Shown: positions 51,910-62,500 of the stretch, in pieces | Numbering within the stretch: the first letter of the stretch is position 1 | Layout of the letters: the number at the start of each line of letters is the position of its first letter | DNA from: Allium sativum | Lineage: Eukaryota; Streptophyta; Magnoliopsida; Asparagales; Amaryllidaceae | Direction: 5' to 3' | Length of the DNA: 64,000 bases | Assembly (NCBI GenBank): GCA_030737875.1 | Contig: CM060909.1 | Location: 394,453,065 to 394,517,064, forward strand | The notes under the pieces: generated by a model | Told to the model about the DNA's origin: nothing | The model's input: the letters and a program-made list of their open reading frames with translations, nothing else | The model's database searches: none | Translations under genes and position numbers: made by a program

Positions 51910-52288
51910 TGCAACGACCCGAAATCCCCCTAACGGGAAATAACGGATTGAGTTGAGAACAACACACATCAGAACGCAAACAGAAGAACATTTCATTGTA
52001 TATTACAACAATTCCATCAGAATACAAGAATATACAGAGTATGAATAAATATTACATAGAAAATATCAGAGATTACAATAAATTACATAGCAGCGGAAAA
52101 ATAATACAAAACACAACTAGAATTAATACACGGATACAGAGCTTTCCGAGTATAGTTCCAGCTGTAAACCAGAATCCTGTGAATATAAATATGCAAAACA
52201 AAAACTACTAGCTGCCCGTGTGGAAAATAGGGGCACCCAGAGTTTAGGTTAAAACAATAAACTCCAGGTCAGTCATGTGACTAGTGTG
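51910..52288 (-). repeat. 5' LTR of E3, the 379 bp visible before E4
   Basis: TGCAACGACCCG (one change in the terminal TGTAAC) and then matches 44944-45320. E4 interrupts after GTGTG. Confidence 0.85.
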
Positions 52289-52494
52289 TGTAACACCCCG
52301 TAATCCTGTAACACTAAGATTCACAAATCAGGATATAATTAATTTTTAAAAGAAGAATTAAGGGAAACGGGTTGCGCCATTGCGTTCGTCTTGAAATTCT
52401 GCTTGAGATAGAGTCCGAGTTTGCATAAATCGGACTCCGTATGAAGGAGATATGGACAAACGAAGTTAGGCAGAGAAACCGGAAACAGACCAGA

Positions 52495-52562
52495 ATGCAC
52501 TGGCGCACTTGTGAAGTGCGCCAGTACAAAAATGCACTGGCGCACCTGCCAAGTGCGCTCAT
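52495..52562 (+). repeat. U3 hairpins in E4 (ACTGGCGCAC/GTGCGCCAGT)
   Basis: First hairpin with perfect 10-bp arms and a 7-nt loop, followed by a second with the same left arm and a 7-bp right arm. Repeated in the 3' LTR near 59782-59850. It lies about 140-200 bp upstream of the TATA box. Confidence 0.85.
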
Positions 52563-52697
52563 ACTAATCCAGCACCGAATTCTGGAGTGTTCTGTGCTGA
52601 CGTGTCTCCTTTTGAGTGGTTGGATGATGTGTATTCGACCTGTGCGATTCTGATGGCTTCTATGATGATCTAAGGGCCCTAAAACACTCTCTACACC

Positions 52698-52705
52698 TAT
52701 AAAAG
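52698..52705 (+). promoter_or_regulatory. TATA box of E4 5' LTR
   Basis: TATAAAAG in CTACACCTATAAAAGAATGC. The counterpart is at 59985-59992 in the 3' LTR. Confidence 0.6.
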
Positions 52706-53168
52706 AATGCTTAGACCTAAGGGTTCCTCCAAACAAATTCTCTAAGGCATTTACATGCTGCTTCTCTCTACTCTAGCCTCCACCATTAAAATAAATCTAA
52801 TTCTCCACTAAAACATGTTTTAGTTCTTCTTCTAATTGGAGATTCAAATCGAGATTAAAGCTTCAAGAAGGGGTTCAAGTCAAGCTAGGATTCAAGAGGA
52901 GGTTCAAACAACTTCAACGACTGTTTTTCTACGAATCATAGCAACGCCATCTTTCTATTATAATCTAATCTCTGTAAGTCAGTTATTTTTAGATTTGAAC
53001 GTTTTGTTTTTATTCGTGACATGAAATTAAAGGGATAAAAGACTATGCCTAATCTTTCTACTTGAATCAGTGCTTGTACCTTTGGACCTAATTAAGAACT
53101 GTTGTGATTCGATGACGAATAAGACTGTGACTGTGAAACTATGGACTTTGGAACCATATGCCTTGGAA

Positions 53169-53281
53169 CTATGAACATTGCCTATGACTATGAACATTGC
53201 CTATGACTATGGACATTGCCTATGACTACGAACATTGCCTATGACTATGGACATTGCCTATGACTACGAACATTTCCTATG
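53169..53281 (+). repeat. 19-bp tandem repeat (CCTATGACTATGGACATTG)
   Basis: About six units; counterpart at about 60456-60568. Confidence 0.9.
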
Positions 53282-53475
53282 ACTGTGACTGTGACTATGA
53301 GGATTATTTCCTTGACTAAACCTATGCCTTTGATTAGAAAACATAAACTATTACCTATGACATAACAAGGACGTCTGGGATTAAACACCTATGATTCATG
53401 ACTAAGAAAGTGTTGCTTAAGTTTTGTGATTATGAGATTGGGTCTAAACCCGATTATTTATTCTGCATGTCCTTG

Positions 53476-53615
53476 GTTTTCTTTGGGTTTAGACCTTTGG
53501 AATTTACCTATTAAGTTAGGTCTACCCATGTTCTTGAACCTACTCTGTCTATTCTTGGTTTTAGACCTTGGGAATTTACCTATTAAGTTAGGTCTACCCA
53601 TGTTCTTGAACCTAC
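53476..53615 (+). repeat. 72-bp tandem duplication
   Basis: Two units with TTTACCTATTAAGTTAGG and CCATGTTCTTGAACCTAC; counterpart at about 60751-60893. Confidence 0.85.
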
Positions 53616-54467
53616 GTCGTTATTCAAAACCATTTTATGCCAGTTGTTATATCTATCCTTTTCATAGCAATCTTTGGTTCATTCCCTATTTGCTACGAAT
53701 CTAGATTTATCTATAATCTAGATTGAAACACGATTGTACGAACGGTGGGAATACGATTTGGGAAAAACATGAAAATGAACATGAACATAGTTGTAAGTTT
53801 GGAAATTGGCATAATTTGGAAAACGAACATGATTTTGATTTATATGATTTAGAACATGTGTTAAGACATGCAAATTGGGTAATTTTGACATGAATTATAG
53901 GTTATGAAATTTAGATCTAGTATTGGCTTGTAAACTGAAAACTAGAATAATAAATCTAGTTTGTACATAGATTGTAAGCTAGAGAAATAAATCTAGTTTT
54001 GGGCATAAATGGCGAACTAGAATATTAAATCTAGTTTGGCATAAACTATAAACTAGAATATAAAATCTAGTTTTATCATGAACTGTAAATGAGGATGTTA
54101 GATCTAAATTGCTATGAACTGTAGGTTAGGCAAATCAAGATTTGGGCCTAGAATATAAGTCTATTAGTGACAAATGAATATGATATAGGCCAAATTTGTT
54201 TAAAAGGGGAAATGGGCTTTTAAAATAAATAGTTAACAATTTATAAACAAAAGAAAGGTATTTTGATGACATCCCTTTTAATAACACATACACCAGAAAG
54301 TTCTAGGGTAACAGAGAGGATAGTGTCTAGGCTTGAATTTGGAAAATACAAGTTTCCTGCTCTCCCTGGCTATCCCTAACTGATCCGACGGACGGGATGG
54401 TTACTTTCAAAACCTGATTTGAAAATTAATCAAAACCCTTTGAACTAGAAAACACGAATAGGCCTAA

Positions 54468-54556
54468 CCCGAGGTTAGACTGAGTTGCGATATAAACCTG
54501 CCCGGAACCAACCGGCACATCCAGTAATCGCAACAATATCTGTCTAATGTGAGTGG
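54468..54556 (+). repeat. Conserved LTR module in E4
   Basis: Single copy, with CGAGGTTAGACTGAGTTG, CTGCCCGGAACC and GTCTAATGTGAGTGG; it is the reverse complement of the module as read in F and A, in keeping with their opposite orientation. Counterpart 61751-61836. Confidence 0.8.
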
Positions 54557-54599
54557 TCGTGGCTTTAATTTATTTAGTTAAAGCTAGAACAAGAATGCT

Positions 54600-55119
54600 A
54601 GGGTTAAGTTAACTAAGACACTTAACCAACTCAACATGATAACAAGACTGGTAGGTGGGGTTATGTTCATACAGTTAAGCTAGAATGGGAGGGTTAAGTC
54701 CATAGGAACACTTAACCAACTTAAGCACAGTTAAGCTAGAACGGAGGGCTAAGTCCACAGGGACACTTAACCAAACTCATGGTAACAGGACAAGATTTGT
54801 AGAGGTTAAGTAACTAAGAAAACACTTAGCCAAATTAACATGTTAACTAGTCTAGAAAGTGGGGTTAAGTAAAGTTAATACACTTTGCCAAATTAACATG
54901 TTAACTAGACTAGAGGTTGGGGTTAAGTAAGATTTAATACACTTAGCCAATTTGATATGTTAGCTGGGCTAGACCGTAGGGTTAAGTAAACTTGAACACT
55001 TAACCATCAGATTTTGATAAAGGAATAGGGTTAAGTCTAAAACATGAAGGGATAATACTTAACCGTTAATAACAGGTTAGTTAAAACAGACGGGCAAGGT
55101 TAAGTTAAAAAGGAACACT
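54600..55119 (+). repeat. GGTTAAGT/CACTTAACC repeat array
   Basis: About ten units of 50-65 bp, each with GGGTTAAGT followed by CACTTA(A/G)CCAA. The array continues at 56058-56215 beyond the nested solo LTR, and is uninterrupted in the 3' LTR (about 61880-62575). Spaced inverted halves could form hairpins. Confidence 0.85.
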
Positions 55120-55124
55120 GAACC
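55120..55124 (+). repeat. Target-site duplication GAACC (left)
   Basis: Matches 56038-56042. The empty site in the 3' LTR (62401-62405) has a single GAACC. Confidence 0.92.
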
Positions 55125-55447
55125 TGTTAGCCTGCTTTGTGACCAGGCTACCCAAAGCAAAGATCATGTTGACATACCTCTGGGTAAATGCTGTCTCATA
55201 TGGAATCTCTGGATAACATCGCTCTCCGGCATTGGAAGCATCATAAGAAGACACAAGGCAGTTTGGTCAAAATCACAACATCAGTATAAACTGGCCCGAA
55301 ACCCCTATCAAATGACCTCATTTGGATCTATTCACCTCATATACTCGTAGCCCTTTGAATTAGCTTCAGTTTGAGCTTTGGTTTGGCTCAATCGGACTTA
55401 CGGTTTGAAAGTTACGCCCATTTCCGTGAACGGGTGTAAGCTGGCAT

Positions 55448-55570
55448 ATGATCGCGATCCGATCCGACCCATGACCGCGATCCGATCCATGACCGCGATC
55501 TGATCCATGACCGCGATCCGACCCATGACCGCGATCCGACCGCGATCCGACCCATGACCGCGATCCGACC
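55448..55570 (+). repeat. CpG-rich 18-bp tandem repeat (ATGACCGCGATCCGACCC)
   Basis: About seven imperfect units containing CCGCGATCC, some shortened. It lies 120-250 bp upstream of the TATA box of the solo LTR. Frames remain open on the minus strand because of the repeat. Confidence 0.9.
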
Positions 55571-55693
55571 TTCGGACCTGTTCAAACGCAGCTTGTTTTG
55601 ACCTATTCTCAAGGCTGCTGGCTCTCCTATTTTTCTGGATCGCCTGCCACATACCCCATCACGAACCAGTCCTCCCAGGAGCTTTCCTACAGC

Positions 55694-55701
55694 TATAAAT
55701 A
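55694..55701 (+). promoter_or_regulatory. TATA box of the solo LTR
   Basis: TATAAATA in CAGCTATAAATACACC. Confidence 0.6.
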
Positions 55702-56037
55702 CACCTTCAGAGGGCATTTTCAGGGGACTTTTGGGCATCTTCTCATCCATGGCTGCCATGGCCAACACTTCTCCATGAATAACCAACATCTTCCTCAATA
55801 AATTCAATGGATTCGGAGAGAATTATTCATTGAATTCAAGTGATTGAAAAACAATATTCATTGTAATTGTAATCTATGAGTGAAATGAGAAAATATGAAG
55901 TGGACGTAGGCTCGTTAACGCCGAACCACTATAAAAATCTCGTTGTCTTGCTTTTTTCTCTATTTTTCGATTATTTCTTCATATCCTATGCTCAAAATAC
56001 GACGATTTGGGTGTTAGGACCATTTTTTGGTCTAACA

Positions 56038-56042
56038 GAACC
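56038..56042 (+). repeat. Target-site duplication GAACC (right)
   Basis: Right-hand partner of 55120-55124. Confidence 0.92.
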
Positions 56043-57830
56043 AATACAGGGTGAATGGGTAAGGTTAAGTAATAAGAAATACTTAACCAATATAACTTGG
56101 TTTGTGGTGGGGTTAAGTCAACATGAATTACTGATAACACTTAACCAGTTTGACAGGATAAATGAAGAGGGTTAAGTCGGATTGAATTGACTAATGACAC
56201 TTAACCAATCCAAATTGACGGGAAAGGAAACTAAGTAGTATACCTTAGTTAAGAAAACAACGATTCTGTAAACTAAGTGGTAAATCTTAGTTAGTAAAAC
56301 TAAGTAGTAATTCTTAGTATAACACGGGAAGGAGCGAATGTCCGTCGGAGTAAAAAGAAGGCTCCAACGAATTGGGTTACGAAGCCCGAGGCTTCGAGGG
56401 GACGTGAGGGTACTCTTGGTATCCCTCTGTGAGGCTGCAGATGATTCTCCTGGGCTCACAGAGGTTAAGGTCTGCGTAGAAGAACCAGGAGTATGCCTTG
56501 GTTGCAATACATGGCAACCTAAAGACCAGGATGGACCAGCGTGATTCGGCGAGAAGACGGTAGCCCTGTGATAGCAACTCGTCGTCTACCATCCATCTTG
56601 AGTCAATCGAGATACGTGAAGCGGAAAGGTGGAGAACTCCAAAAGACCATATACTTGCTATCTAGTTATGGTTGCGGATGGCCATAGGATAGTGGGGGCA
56701 CCGGGGGCCGGCATATAGTTCTCATTTTACAAGGTATGCCTTTCATTAGTTGAGGGAGGGGTCAAGTGGGACCATAGCCACTGAAATAAAAACAGACCTT
56801 AGCATCTGCATCGGCAGATATCTGAAAGCTCCTGACCCAGTTTTGTATTCCTTGATTTGCCCTGTCACAGGACTCGGACCGCACATTACAGGATATGTGC
56901 ATCTAGACAAGCGATAACGATTCGCGATACATGCGTGGGGAAGTATAGGAACATATACCACTCTAGGTGGTGTGTCCTAGACTTGGGGGCATCGTTCGTC
57001 AGGTAGCATAATCCCTAGTTGGACTAGGTGGAATAAACCCTGAACTCGAGAAGCATTCAGCAGATAGCGTAAAACTCTAGTTAAATCTAGAAAGCACTTG
57101 ATAGAAAACCCTAGATTTGATCTAGGTAATAAATAATGAATGTATGCCGGAAGGCAATGGAAAATACAGGGATTGGGATCACGTTATCGTTACTAGTTGG
57201 GACACTAGATAGGCGGTGCAGAGATATAGAAACCAGTATAACAAGAAAATAGCGAAGCAGCGAAAGTATTAGAGCGTATCCAGTTTATCTTAGCATATCT
57301 TGTGACTACCTTGTCTAATCTTGTTGACCCTATCGTCATGGTGTAATCTTGTATTCAGTTAATTCATGTCGTTCTGGTTTTCCATATTCACATGCTAGAA
57401 GTTACTGAACTTACTCAGGCTTTATGTCTGACTCTGTTTTCCTTTCGTCTTCTTTTCTTCCGTCTCCCCCCCAGGTAGTAAAGGAGGGAATAGTTTAGCT
57501 CAGGTTAAGATGGACTGCCACTCTTTCCCAGCTTGAAGATTTGTCGAAGTTTGCTTGGATTCTCTTTTCAGATGCTATCGCTGGCTCTTGCTAAAATCGG
57601 GGAATATAAATGTTGTTTTTTTATGCTTCTTTATTTTGTAAGACGGATGATACTCTGATATTGTAAAGAAACCATTGTACAAACTATTTTATCAATAAAG
57701 CAAAGTTTTATTTTCCGCTGTTTAATTTCTGTCTATCTTGTAATTTATCTGCATCTTTTACCCTAAATGCTCCACTGAACTTAGTGCATTCCCTTTGTGA
57801 GTGACACTAACGGACGTGGGTTGTTACACG

Positions 57831-57842
57831 TGGTATCAGAGA
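57831..57842 (+). other. Primer-binding site of E4 (initiator tRNA-Met)
   Basis: TGGTATCAGAGA, 11 of 12 bases of the iMet PBS, two bases after the LTR. Confidence 0.88.
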
Positions 57843-59562
57843 TGAAGGTTACCAGATCAGATAAAGGATTTGAAAAATTATTTTCAAAACGGTTTTAAAG
57901 TAGCATTTTCAAAAGAAAAGATTTGTTTAAAAGCATATTCCTCAAAAGCCATACGCACTATCTTCTCTTCCTCTGTTTAAATTCTTGTCTCCTTCTTTCT
58001 TGAGTCTCTGGGGCTCCTGGCTTTCTGGGAGGTAATCTCATCGAAGGGCAAAGTAGTGCCCGGCTTCCATCCATAGCCGTAGTTGTTTCATCTACGAGCA
58101 GTTTTCTTTCGAAGCTTATAGGGTTTTCCGGACGATGGAGGCAGTTTTCGAGAGATTTGTCAACATGACTACACACGAAAGGGGATGAGGGGTTTCGCTA
58201 GGGAGCACAACCCTAGGATGAGGAATTCATGGATGCAAATTTAGCTCATAAAGGAGGAAGGAATTATAAAACCTAAGACAAGAGGAAGTATCTTTACTAG
58301 GGTATGATAGGGCATATACTTAAGGACAAGGGCAAGAACGAGGACGAGATTTTCAGAAGGACAAGTACATGCTTTCGCCACCAAGCGTACCTAGGAGAAA
58401 GGAAGTAAAGTTTTGTTGGAAGAGTTTAGTTTTCTGTCCGTACTCTTTCGGTTTTAACGCTTCGAAATTGTTCATACCCACTTCCATAGCTGAGTCTCTG
58501 CACCATAGCACTTGTATGGTAAAAGGATCCCACTAGAGTCTCAAATCCAATTGGTGGTCCAACCAGTTTATTTTTGGTTAGTAGGGGATTTGAGAATAGC
58601 TATCGAGTTTGCTTATATCATCTCACGTAGATCGTCTAAATTCGAAGGAGGTATTCCTTGGATGCTTGTCTGATATTGGTTCAGTCCTTTGGGGCTTGTA
58701 CTTGAGGAATGTCAAGTTCGACTAGGATGGTTTGCGTGAAGGATGAATAGTTGTGGCAGGTACTCTAAAAAAGCCCGTAGTAACCTTTCGACCCCTATAG
58801 TTATGGCATGGCGGATAAGAGGGAGACCTCTAATCATCTTAGTACATATACTTGGTACCGTGATTGACACCTGTTTATTTTGAATTGGAGGTCAGAAACT
58901 TCACAATCGTAAAGTTAAATTAGTTAAGATACAGTGGAGTAAAGCTCAATAATGCTAGATACTAGCGTCATACCTTTTTCTTAAGGGTGCATCCTTGATT
59001 TCTTTGTGTAGGAGCTTTACGCATAATTGTTTCTCTCTTTCCGAAGTATATCACCTAGGTCGTATATTCGATCTTTAGGTAGAAGCCAATGGATGTAAAC
59101 ATGTGTTTGAAACATGTTATGGTTGGTGGTTGCAAGTGGTTGCTAAGGGTTGCTCGTGAATGCATATGCATACGTATTAGGCACTAGATCAGTTCGGATG
59201 CTTTCATATTGCATTTACAGGAATGTATTTGTTTGTAAGTTGAGCCTGATATGTTATCCTATGGATGTTGCATATTGATGAATGACTATGCACACATGTA
59301 GTATTTACGTAACTAGGGATGCTTGCATACATGATTGGACGCATGACACTGACATGATTTGCATTAAGGAGGTCAACTGAATCAGTAGACCGCCTGATTT
59401 TGCATTAGATAAAGACATATACACACTATGCATATGAACATGAAAGCATTAGAAAACTTTTAAGGACAATGGATGCCTGTGATTGAATGGTTGAGTAGAT
59501 GGGTGATTGGATGGTAGGACACATTCTTCCTAACTTGAAGATTTCGGGGACGAAATCCTTTT
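57843..59562 (+). mobile_element. E4 internal region, non-coding
   Basis: The leader (AAAGGATTTGAAAAATTATT, then AACGGTTTTAAAG) resembles that of coding Gypsy elements of this type, as in A. After it no gag start and no ORF above about 72 codons exist; the reading frames are closed by many stops on both strands. No gag-pol motif is recognised. This is 1.7 kb of a roughly 11-kb element. Confidence 0.75.
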
Positions 59563-59575
59563 AAGTGGGGGAGAA
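59563..59575 (+). other. Polypurine tract of E4
   Basis: AAGTGGGGGAGAA immediately before the 3' LTR, preceded by TTTCGGGGACGAAATCC. Confidence 0.88.
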
Positions 59576-62500
59576 TGTAACACCCCGTAATCCTGTAACA
59601 CTAAGATTCACAAATCAGGATATAATTAATTTTTAAAAGAAGAATTAAGGGAAACGGGTTGCGCCATTGCGTTCGTCTCGAAATTCTGCTTGAGATAGAG
59701 TCCGAGTTTGCATAAATCGGACTCCGTATAAAGGAGATATGGACGAACGAAGTTAGGCAGAGAAATCGGAAACAGACCAGAATGCACTGGCGCACTTGTG
59801 AAGTGCGCCAGTACAAAAATGCACTGGCGCACCTGCCAAGTGCGCCCATACTAATCCAGCACCGAATTCCGGAGTGTTCTGTGCTGACGTGTCTCCTTTT
59901 GAGTGGTTGGATGATGTGTATTCGACCTGTGCGATTCTGATGGCTTCTATGATGATCTAAGGGCCCTAAAACAATCTCTACACCTATAAAAGAATGCCTA
60001 GACCTAAGGGTTCCTCCACACAAATTCTCTAAGGCATTTACATGCTGCTTCTCTCTACTCTAGCCTTCACCATTAAAATAAATCTAATTCTCCACTAAAA
60101 CAAGTTATAGTTCTTCTTCTAATTGGAGATTCAAATCGAGATTAAAGCTTCAAGAAGGGGTTCAAGTCAAGCTAGGATTCAAGAGGAGGTTCAAACAACT
60201 TCAACGACTGTTTTTCTACGAATCATAGCAACGCCATCTTTATATTCTAATCTAATCTCTGTAAGTCAGTTATTTTTAGATTTGAACGTTTTGTTTTTAT
60301 TCATGACATGAAATTAAAGGGATAAAAGACTATGCCTAATCTTTCTACTTGAATCAGTGCTTGTACCTTTGGACCTAATTAAGAACTGTTTTGATTCGAT
60401 GACGAATAAGACTGTGACTGTGAAACTATGGACTTTGGAACCATATGCCTTGGAACTATGAACATTGCCTATGACTATGAACATTGCCTATGACTATGGA
60501 CATTGCCTATGACTACGAACATTGCCTATGACTATGGACATTGCCTATGACTACGAACATTTCCTATGACCGTGACTATGAGGATTATTTCCTTGACTAA
60601 ACCTATGCCTTTGATTAGAAAACATAAACTATTACCTATGACATAACAAGGACGTCTGGGATTAAACACCTATGATTCATGACCAGGAAAGTGTTGCTTA
60701 AGTTTTGTGATTATGAGATTGGGTCTAAACCCGATTATTTATTCTGCCTGTCCTTGGTTTTCTTAGGTTTTAGACCTTGGGAATTTACCTATTAAGTTAG
60801 GTCTACCCATGTTCTTGAACCTACTCTGTCTATTCTTGGTTTTAGACCTTGGGAATTTACCTATTAAGTTAGGTCTGTCCATGTTCTTGAACCTACGTCG
60901 TTATTCAAAACCATTTTATGCCAGTTGTTATATCTATCCTTTTCATAGAAATCTTTGGTTCATTCCCTATTTGCTACGAATCTAGATTTATCTATAATCT
61001 AGATTGAAACACGATTGTACGAACGGTGGGAATACGATTTGGGAAAAACTTGAAAATGAACGTGAACATAGTTGTAAGTTTGGAAATTGGCATAATTTGG
61101 AAAACGAACATGATTTTGATTTATATGATTTAGAACATGTGTTAAGACATGCAAATTGGGTAATTTTGACATGAATTATAGGTTATGAAATTTAGATCTA
61201 GTATTGGCTTGTAAACTGAAAACTAGAATAATAAATCTAGTTTGTACATAGATTGTAAACTAGAGAAATAAATCTAGTTTTGGGCATAAATGGCGAACTA
61301 GAATATTAAATCTAGTTTGGCATAAACTATAAACTTGAATATAAAATCTAGTTTAATCATGAACTGTAAATGAGGATGTTAGATCTAAATTGCTATGAAC
61401 TGTAGGTTAGGCAAATCAAGATTTGGGTCTAGAATATAAGTCTATTAGTGACAAATGAATATGATATAGGCCAGATTTGTTTAAAAGGGGAAATGGGCCT
61501 TTAAAATAAATAGTTAACAATTTATAAACAAAAGAAAGGTATTTTGATGACATCCCTTTTAATAACACATACACCAGAAAGTTCTAGGGTAACAGAGAGG
61601 ATAGTGTCTAGGCTTGAGTTTGGAAAATACAAGTTTCCTGCTCTCCATGGCTATCCCTAACTGATCCGACGGACGGGATGGTTACTTTCAAAACCTGATT
61701 TGAAAATTAATCAAAACCCTTTGAACTAGAAAACACGAATAGGCCTAACTCGAGGTTAGACTGAGTTGCGATGTAAACCTGCCCGGAACCAACCGGCACA
61801 TCCAATAATCGCAACAATATCTGTCTAATGTGAGTGGTCGTGGCTTTAATTTATTTAGTTAAAGCTAGAACAAGAATGCTAGGGTTAAGTTAACTAAGAC
61901 ACTGAACCAACTCAACATGATAACAAGACTGGTAGGTGGGGTTAGGTTCATACAGTTAAGCTAGAATGGGAGGGTTAAGTCCATAGGAACACTTAACCAA
62001 CTTAAGCACAGTTAAGCTAGAACGGAGGGCTAAGTCCACAGGGACACTTAACCAAACTCATGGTAACAGGACAAGATTTGTAGAGGTTAAGTAACTACGA
62101 AAACACTTAGCCAAATTAACATGTTAACTAGTCTAGAAAGTGGGGTTAAGTAAAGTTAATACACTTAGCCAAATTAACATGTTAACTAGACTAGAGGTTG
62201 GGGTTAAGTAAGATTTAATACACTTAGCCAATTTGATATGTTAGCTGGGCTAGACCGTAGGGTTAAGTAAACTTGAACACTTAACCATCAGATTTTGATA
62301 AAGGAATAGGGTTAAGTCTAAAACATGAAGGGATAATACTTAACCGTTAATAACAGGTTAGTTAAAACAGATGGGCAAGGTTAAGTTAAAAAGGAACACT
62401 GAACCAATACAAGGTGAATGGGTAAGGTTAAGTAATAAGAAATACTTAACCAATATAACTTGGTTTGTGGTGGGGTTAAGTCAACATGAATTACTGATAA

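Larger units (their letters stand above)
44944..52288 (-). mobile_element. Element E3: LARD-like element, 5.96-kb LTR and 1.0-kb internal region
   Basis: Minus strand. The 3' LTR is 50906-44944, PPT 50919-50907, internal 51909-50907, PBS 51907-51896. The 5' LTR starts at 51910 (plus-strand left end) and is cut by E4 at 52289. The first 380 bp of both LTRs (left ends on plus) differ by about 5% by eye. The internal region is 1,003 bp and non-coding. AGAAA (44939-44943) is the presumed left target duplication. Confidence 0.85.
55125..56037 (+). mobile_element. Solo LTR, Copia-like (913 bp), in E4 5' LTR
   Basis: TGTTAG...CTAACA ends, flanked by GAACC on both sides, absent from the 3' LTR. It has a CpG-rich 18-bp repeat, a TATA box (TATAAATA, 55694-55701) and a 3' part with GTGGACGTAGGC and CCGAACCACTATAAAAATC, typical of plant Copia LTRs. 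Copia assignment rests on ends and these phrases; no coding region remains. It inserted after E4 did. Confidence 0.85.
52289..57828 (+). repeat. 5' LTR of E4
   Basis: TGTAACACCCCG...GTGGGTTGTTACA. In order: a U3 hairpin block, TATAAAAG, a leader with GTAAGT at 52974-52979, tandem repeats (19-bp and 72-bp units), the conserved module (54468-54556), a GGTTAAGT/CACTTAACC array, the nested solo LTR, and a U5 end with CTCCCCCCCAGG and CTTAGTGCATTCCC. The 140- and 111-codon minus-strand ORFs recur in the 3' LTR only because the LTRs are duplicates. Confidence 0.9.

Noticed and set aside
52314..52736. 140-codon minus-strand ORF also present at 59601-60023
   Set aside because: Conservation is explained by the two locations being the 5' and 3' LTR of one element; it lies antisense over the promoter.
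54600..55119. Telomere-like GGTTAAG repeats
   Set aside because: The plant telomere unit is TTTAGGG in direct tandem. Here the word is spaced by 50-65 bp, paired with its inverse, and lies in an LTR.
55398..55807. Minus-strand ORFs with a repeated Arg-Ile-Ala-Val-Met pattern
   Set aside because: They reflect the CpG-rich 18-bp repeat in the solo LTR.
56172..56507. 111-codon minus-strand ORF, repeated at 62535-62870
   Set aside because: Again duplicated only because both LTRs of E4 hold it. No domain is recognised.
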